Of a stretch of DNA of 64,000 nt, positions 61,612 to 64,000 are shown one piece after another. Source of the stretch: Epinephelus fuscoguttatus. Its lineage: Eukaryota > Chordata > Actinopteri > Perciformes > Serranidae. Below the pieces are notes generated by a model. It ran no database searches. It saw only the letters and a list, made by a program, of their open reading frames with translations, and was not told the origin of the DNA. Position 1 is the first letter of the stretch; each line of letters starts with the position of its first letter. The position numbers were made by a program, and so were the translations under genes. The DNA is taken from assembly GCF_011397635.1 (NCBI RefSeq), contig NC_064770.1, positions 6,507,826 through 6,571,825 of the forward strand, given 5' to 3'.

Positions 61612-62170
61612 ATGAATACGCTGGACTTCACCAACGCGCTGTTTTCCAAATACCAACAAACCGCTGCGAGCCGCTCCGCTCTTATCTTCAGAGATTCTTC
61701 AACTTATTCCTTCCCGACTTCCTCTGCTGCTCCTGTCGTGTCTTCTTCGTGCGCCCTCGTGTCCAGCGGATATCACCTCCATGTCTCCAGTGAGAGAGGC
61801 GGTGAGGAGCTCCCTCGCCCTCCCTCCTCGGTTTCTTCATCTCCTTCTTCCTCCTCTTTTGCCCCCTCCTCTTCTTCCTCAGCGTTCTGTTTGTCTCTTT
61901 CGGGACTGAATCGCTGTAGCGGGAGAATTCAGCCCTGTTCTCAACCTTTCAACCCCGCCCAAGTTCGCGCAGGGGGGGCATGTAGCGTGCCGGGAGACGG
62001 GTCGCTAAGCTCCTCTCCGCAGGGATGCACCGTGGAGCGGTTCCCCGGTCGGCCTCAGCTGTGCTCACTGACCAGACTCCCTGAGCCGGCCTGCAGGAGG
62101 CAGAGTTGGCCAGAGCAGCAGCAGTTGGACGACAAGGAGCTAAGGATTTACCCCTGGATGAGAAGCTCAG
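61612..62170 (+). CDS. hoxb7a: hoxb7a exon 1 (partial gene, N-terminal part of Hox-B7a)
   Basis: Encodes residues 1-186 of a Hox group 7 protein. Identification rests on both ends: MNTLDFTNALFSKYQQ aligns with the Hox7 start MSSLYYANTLFSKY, and the exon ends DKELRIYPWMRSS with the PBX-binding hexapeptide YPWM at residues 180-183, followed by the donor TCAG|GTGAGG (62170/62171, phase 1) at the Hox7 position. An in-frame GTG further upstream (61552) extends the open frame but is not a credible start in a vertebrate, and the Hox7 N-terminus begins at the ATG. Between the ends the sequence is poorly conserved and rich in Ser and Pro (SSVSSSPSSSSFAPSSSSSA near residues 77-100). It is longer than the roughly 130-residue first exons usual for Hoxb7. 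No homeobox exon follows within the 1.8 kb left in the window, so whether the gene is intact cannot be told. Its place 3' of hoxb8a fits. Confidence 0.88.
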
Positions 62171-63282
62171 GTGAGGAGAGAGAAGAGGTGATGGGGATGG
62201 GGGTGGAAAAGATATGAGAGGTGATGTGATAATTTGCAGGGCTTCACAGGTGAGTTGGAAGGAGGAGCGGTAGGAGGACGTGACGACAGGGGGTGGTGGT
62301 GGTGTGTGTGTGTGTGTGGGGGGGGTGTTCGACCAAATAATTACGTTAAACGCTCTTTAAACTGTTGGCCCGGTTGCGCAGCGGCCACTGCCGGTGGCTG
62401 AACTATGCCTTTCTGTCTCTTTCTCTCTGTCACTTTTTTTTACAACCCCCCTCCCTCTCTTTGCAGATCTTTTATGGCTCTGCGACCTCCATAAAACCAT
62501 AATTTAAGACTTGGTGAATATTCATTAGTATTGTATTTAAGAAGGGGGTAGGAGAGAGCAAGAGTGCCTGGAGTCCCAAATATCCCAAATTGTTTGAAAG
62601 TGAAAAAACCTCCAAACAAACTCTTTTTCCTCTCCCGGTGCTCACTGTTATCGCTCATATTCAGTGCTTGGCTCAGCTCAGCTCAGCCTCTCCGCCCTGA
62701 TAGTCTTGTGTTTCTCTGTCAGTACTATCTGGCCCACTGAAAGCCTATTGTGCTATTGTACTGTCACCACAATCCGCTAATACTATAAACACTATAAATT
62801 AGCAGATGGGTTTGATCTTTGAATGCCTGCCCTTTCCCCCGATTGTAAAAGCGGCATTGTGAGACAGCAGCAGGCTGGATGCTGAATAGGTGCAGGGCCT
62901 CGGAGCCTCGAACAACAACAAACACACAGCACAAAGAGCATTTGTATGTTTGCGTTAAAATACTGAATGGTAGTGCGTAAAAACCGGGAAATATGGTGAG
63001 AGTATTTGTGCGTAAAACGTGCGTAAAAGTGAGGGAGATGTCCCCAGACACGGCAACGTGGAGACAAAAAGGAGACAAGTAAGCTTGTTAAAACTTGCGC
63101 GCGCTTTATAAGTAGCTTAGTGAGTGGAGCCCTTGTGGGCGCTCGTATTTTTAGTGGCACGTTGGACTTAAAGTATGTGCGTAAATATGGCTCTTGTGGA
63201 AATATGATCTATTCACTCAACTTTTACAGATAGTCAGGTAAAATATTTCAGTGTTACGATGTTCGTTGCTTTAACAGAACTA

Positions 63283-63343
<61 letters not shown>
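63283..63343. repeat. (CA)n microsatellite
   Basis: About 61 bp of uninterrupted CA. Confidence 0.98.
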
Positions 63344-63346
<3 letters not shown>

Positions 63347-63504
63347 TCCAGAGCTCAGCCAAGCTCACTCGGAAATTATGTTCAGAGAAATTTGGTCCCT
63401 GCTCATATAAGCCTCCTGGCTGCTGGATAGCTTTTCCTCGTCGCCACAGACTTCCTCATTTACATATTACCATCACCTTACTGTAACATCCTCCTCTCCC
63501 TCTG

Positions 63505-63506
<2 letters not shown>

Positions 63507-63587
<81 letters not shown>

Positions 63588-63614
63588 TGTGTGTGTCTGT
63601 GTGCGCGCGCGCGC
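63507..63614. repeat. (TG)n microsatellite with (CG)n end
   Basis: About 95 bp of TG, the longest in the window, with TCTG interruptions near its end and a final GCGCGCGCGC. It is a complement-type repeat to the CA tract 164 bp upstream. Confidence 0.98.
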
Positions 63615-64000
63615 AAAGCCATGTTTATGAGTTCTTTTCAATCTGAATACTGTGTGATAAGGAGAGTGAAAAAGGAAAGTGGCATCATGAAATTAAAAGT
63701 ATTTAATCTGCTTGCCTTTCAGACTCACAAAGTCAAACAAACTGGTTTTGGGTCTTTTTTTGTTTTGAAAGGCCAGAGTGGAGACGGCAACACCTAATAT
63801 GCAATATTATATAAATGCAATAAACGACAGTGAAAAAATATACATCTCTATGACCTGTGAGGAAAACCACTTCTGAGTTGAGGTTTAAAAAAAGAGAAAA
63901 CTATATTTGCAATATTCAGATTTATTCCTGGCATCACAATGAAATAGAAAGTTCAGGAGAACAAGTAGTACACGAAAACAGGAAATGCGAGACATAGCTC

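Larger units (their letters stand above)
62171..64000 (+). other. hoxb7a: hoxb7a intron, incomplete at window end
   Basis: Begins GTGAGG at 62171. It contains a long CA tract and a very long TG tract, listed separately, and no recognisable homeobox exon (no WFQNRRMKW-type coding sequence in any frame). The intron therefore extends past the window, or exon 2 has been lost. Confidence 0.7.

Overview
The window is a vertebrate, almost certainly percomorph teleost, Hox cluster segment. Three Hox genes lie head-to-tail on the + strand in the order hoxb9a (exons 25698-26310 and 36728-36963), hoxb8a (50870-51302 and 56900-57306) and hoxb7a (first coding exon 61612-62170; the homeobox exon is not inside the window). 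The paralogue series 9-8-7 with a Hoxb9-type N-terminus identifies the hoxba cluster. Teleost origin is suggested by the many long CA/TG microsatellites, by several interspersed repeat families I recognise from fish genomes, and by the fish-type Hox proteins. I cannot name the species.

Layout. From 1 to about 20 kb there is no protein gene. This stretch is dense with transposable elements: two hAT-like MITEs with perfect 8-bp target duplications, two TTAA-flanked fold-back elements, smaller fold-backs, a tRNA-headed SINE with a perfect 13-bp target duplication, and other fish repeat families. Inside this stretch, at 7323-7409, is a clear mir-196 hairpin. From about 20 kb on, interspersed elements become sparse and simple repeats dominate. 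GA/CT tracts crowd the 5' flanks of hoxb9a and hoxb8a. The 10.4-kb hoxb9a intron holds two decayed repeat copies. The 13.9-kb hoxb9a-hoxb8a interval holds two clusters of Caudal-type TTTATG/TTTATA motifs and a CTCF-like motif. The 5.6-kb hoxb8a intron has only simple repeats.

How the parts work together. The three proteins are homeodomain transcription factors that pattern the trunk axis. The window contains both sides of a known microRNA circuit: mir-196, 18 kb upstream of hoxb9a, and a near-complete miR-196 target in the hoxb8a 3' UTR (57933-57954). The local miR-196 mismatches the site at nucleotide 13, where the miR-196a form would pair. Two possible poly(A) signals lie on either side of the target, so polyadenylation choice could decide whether the message is regulated.

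Splice sites, start codons and motifs were read by eye. Family names for repeats rest on termini, target duplications and memory, not on database searches.
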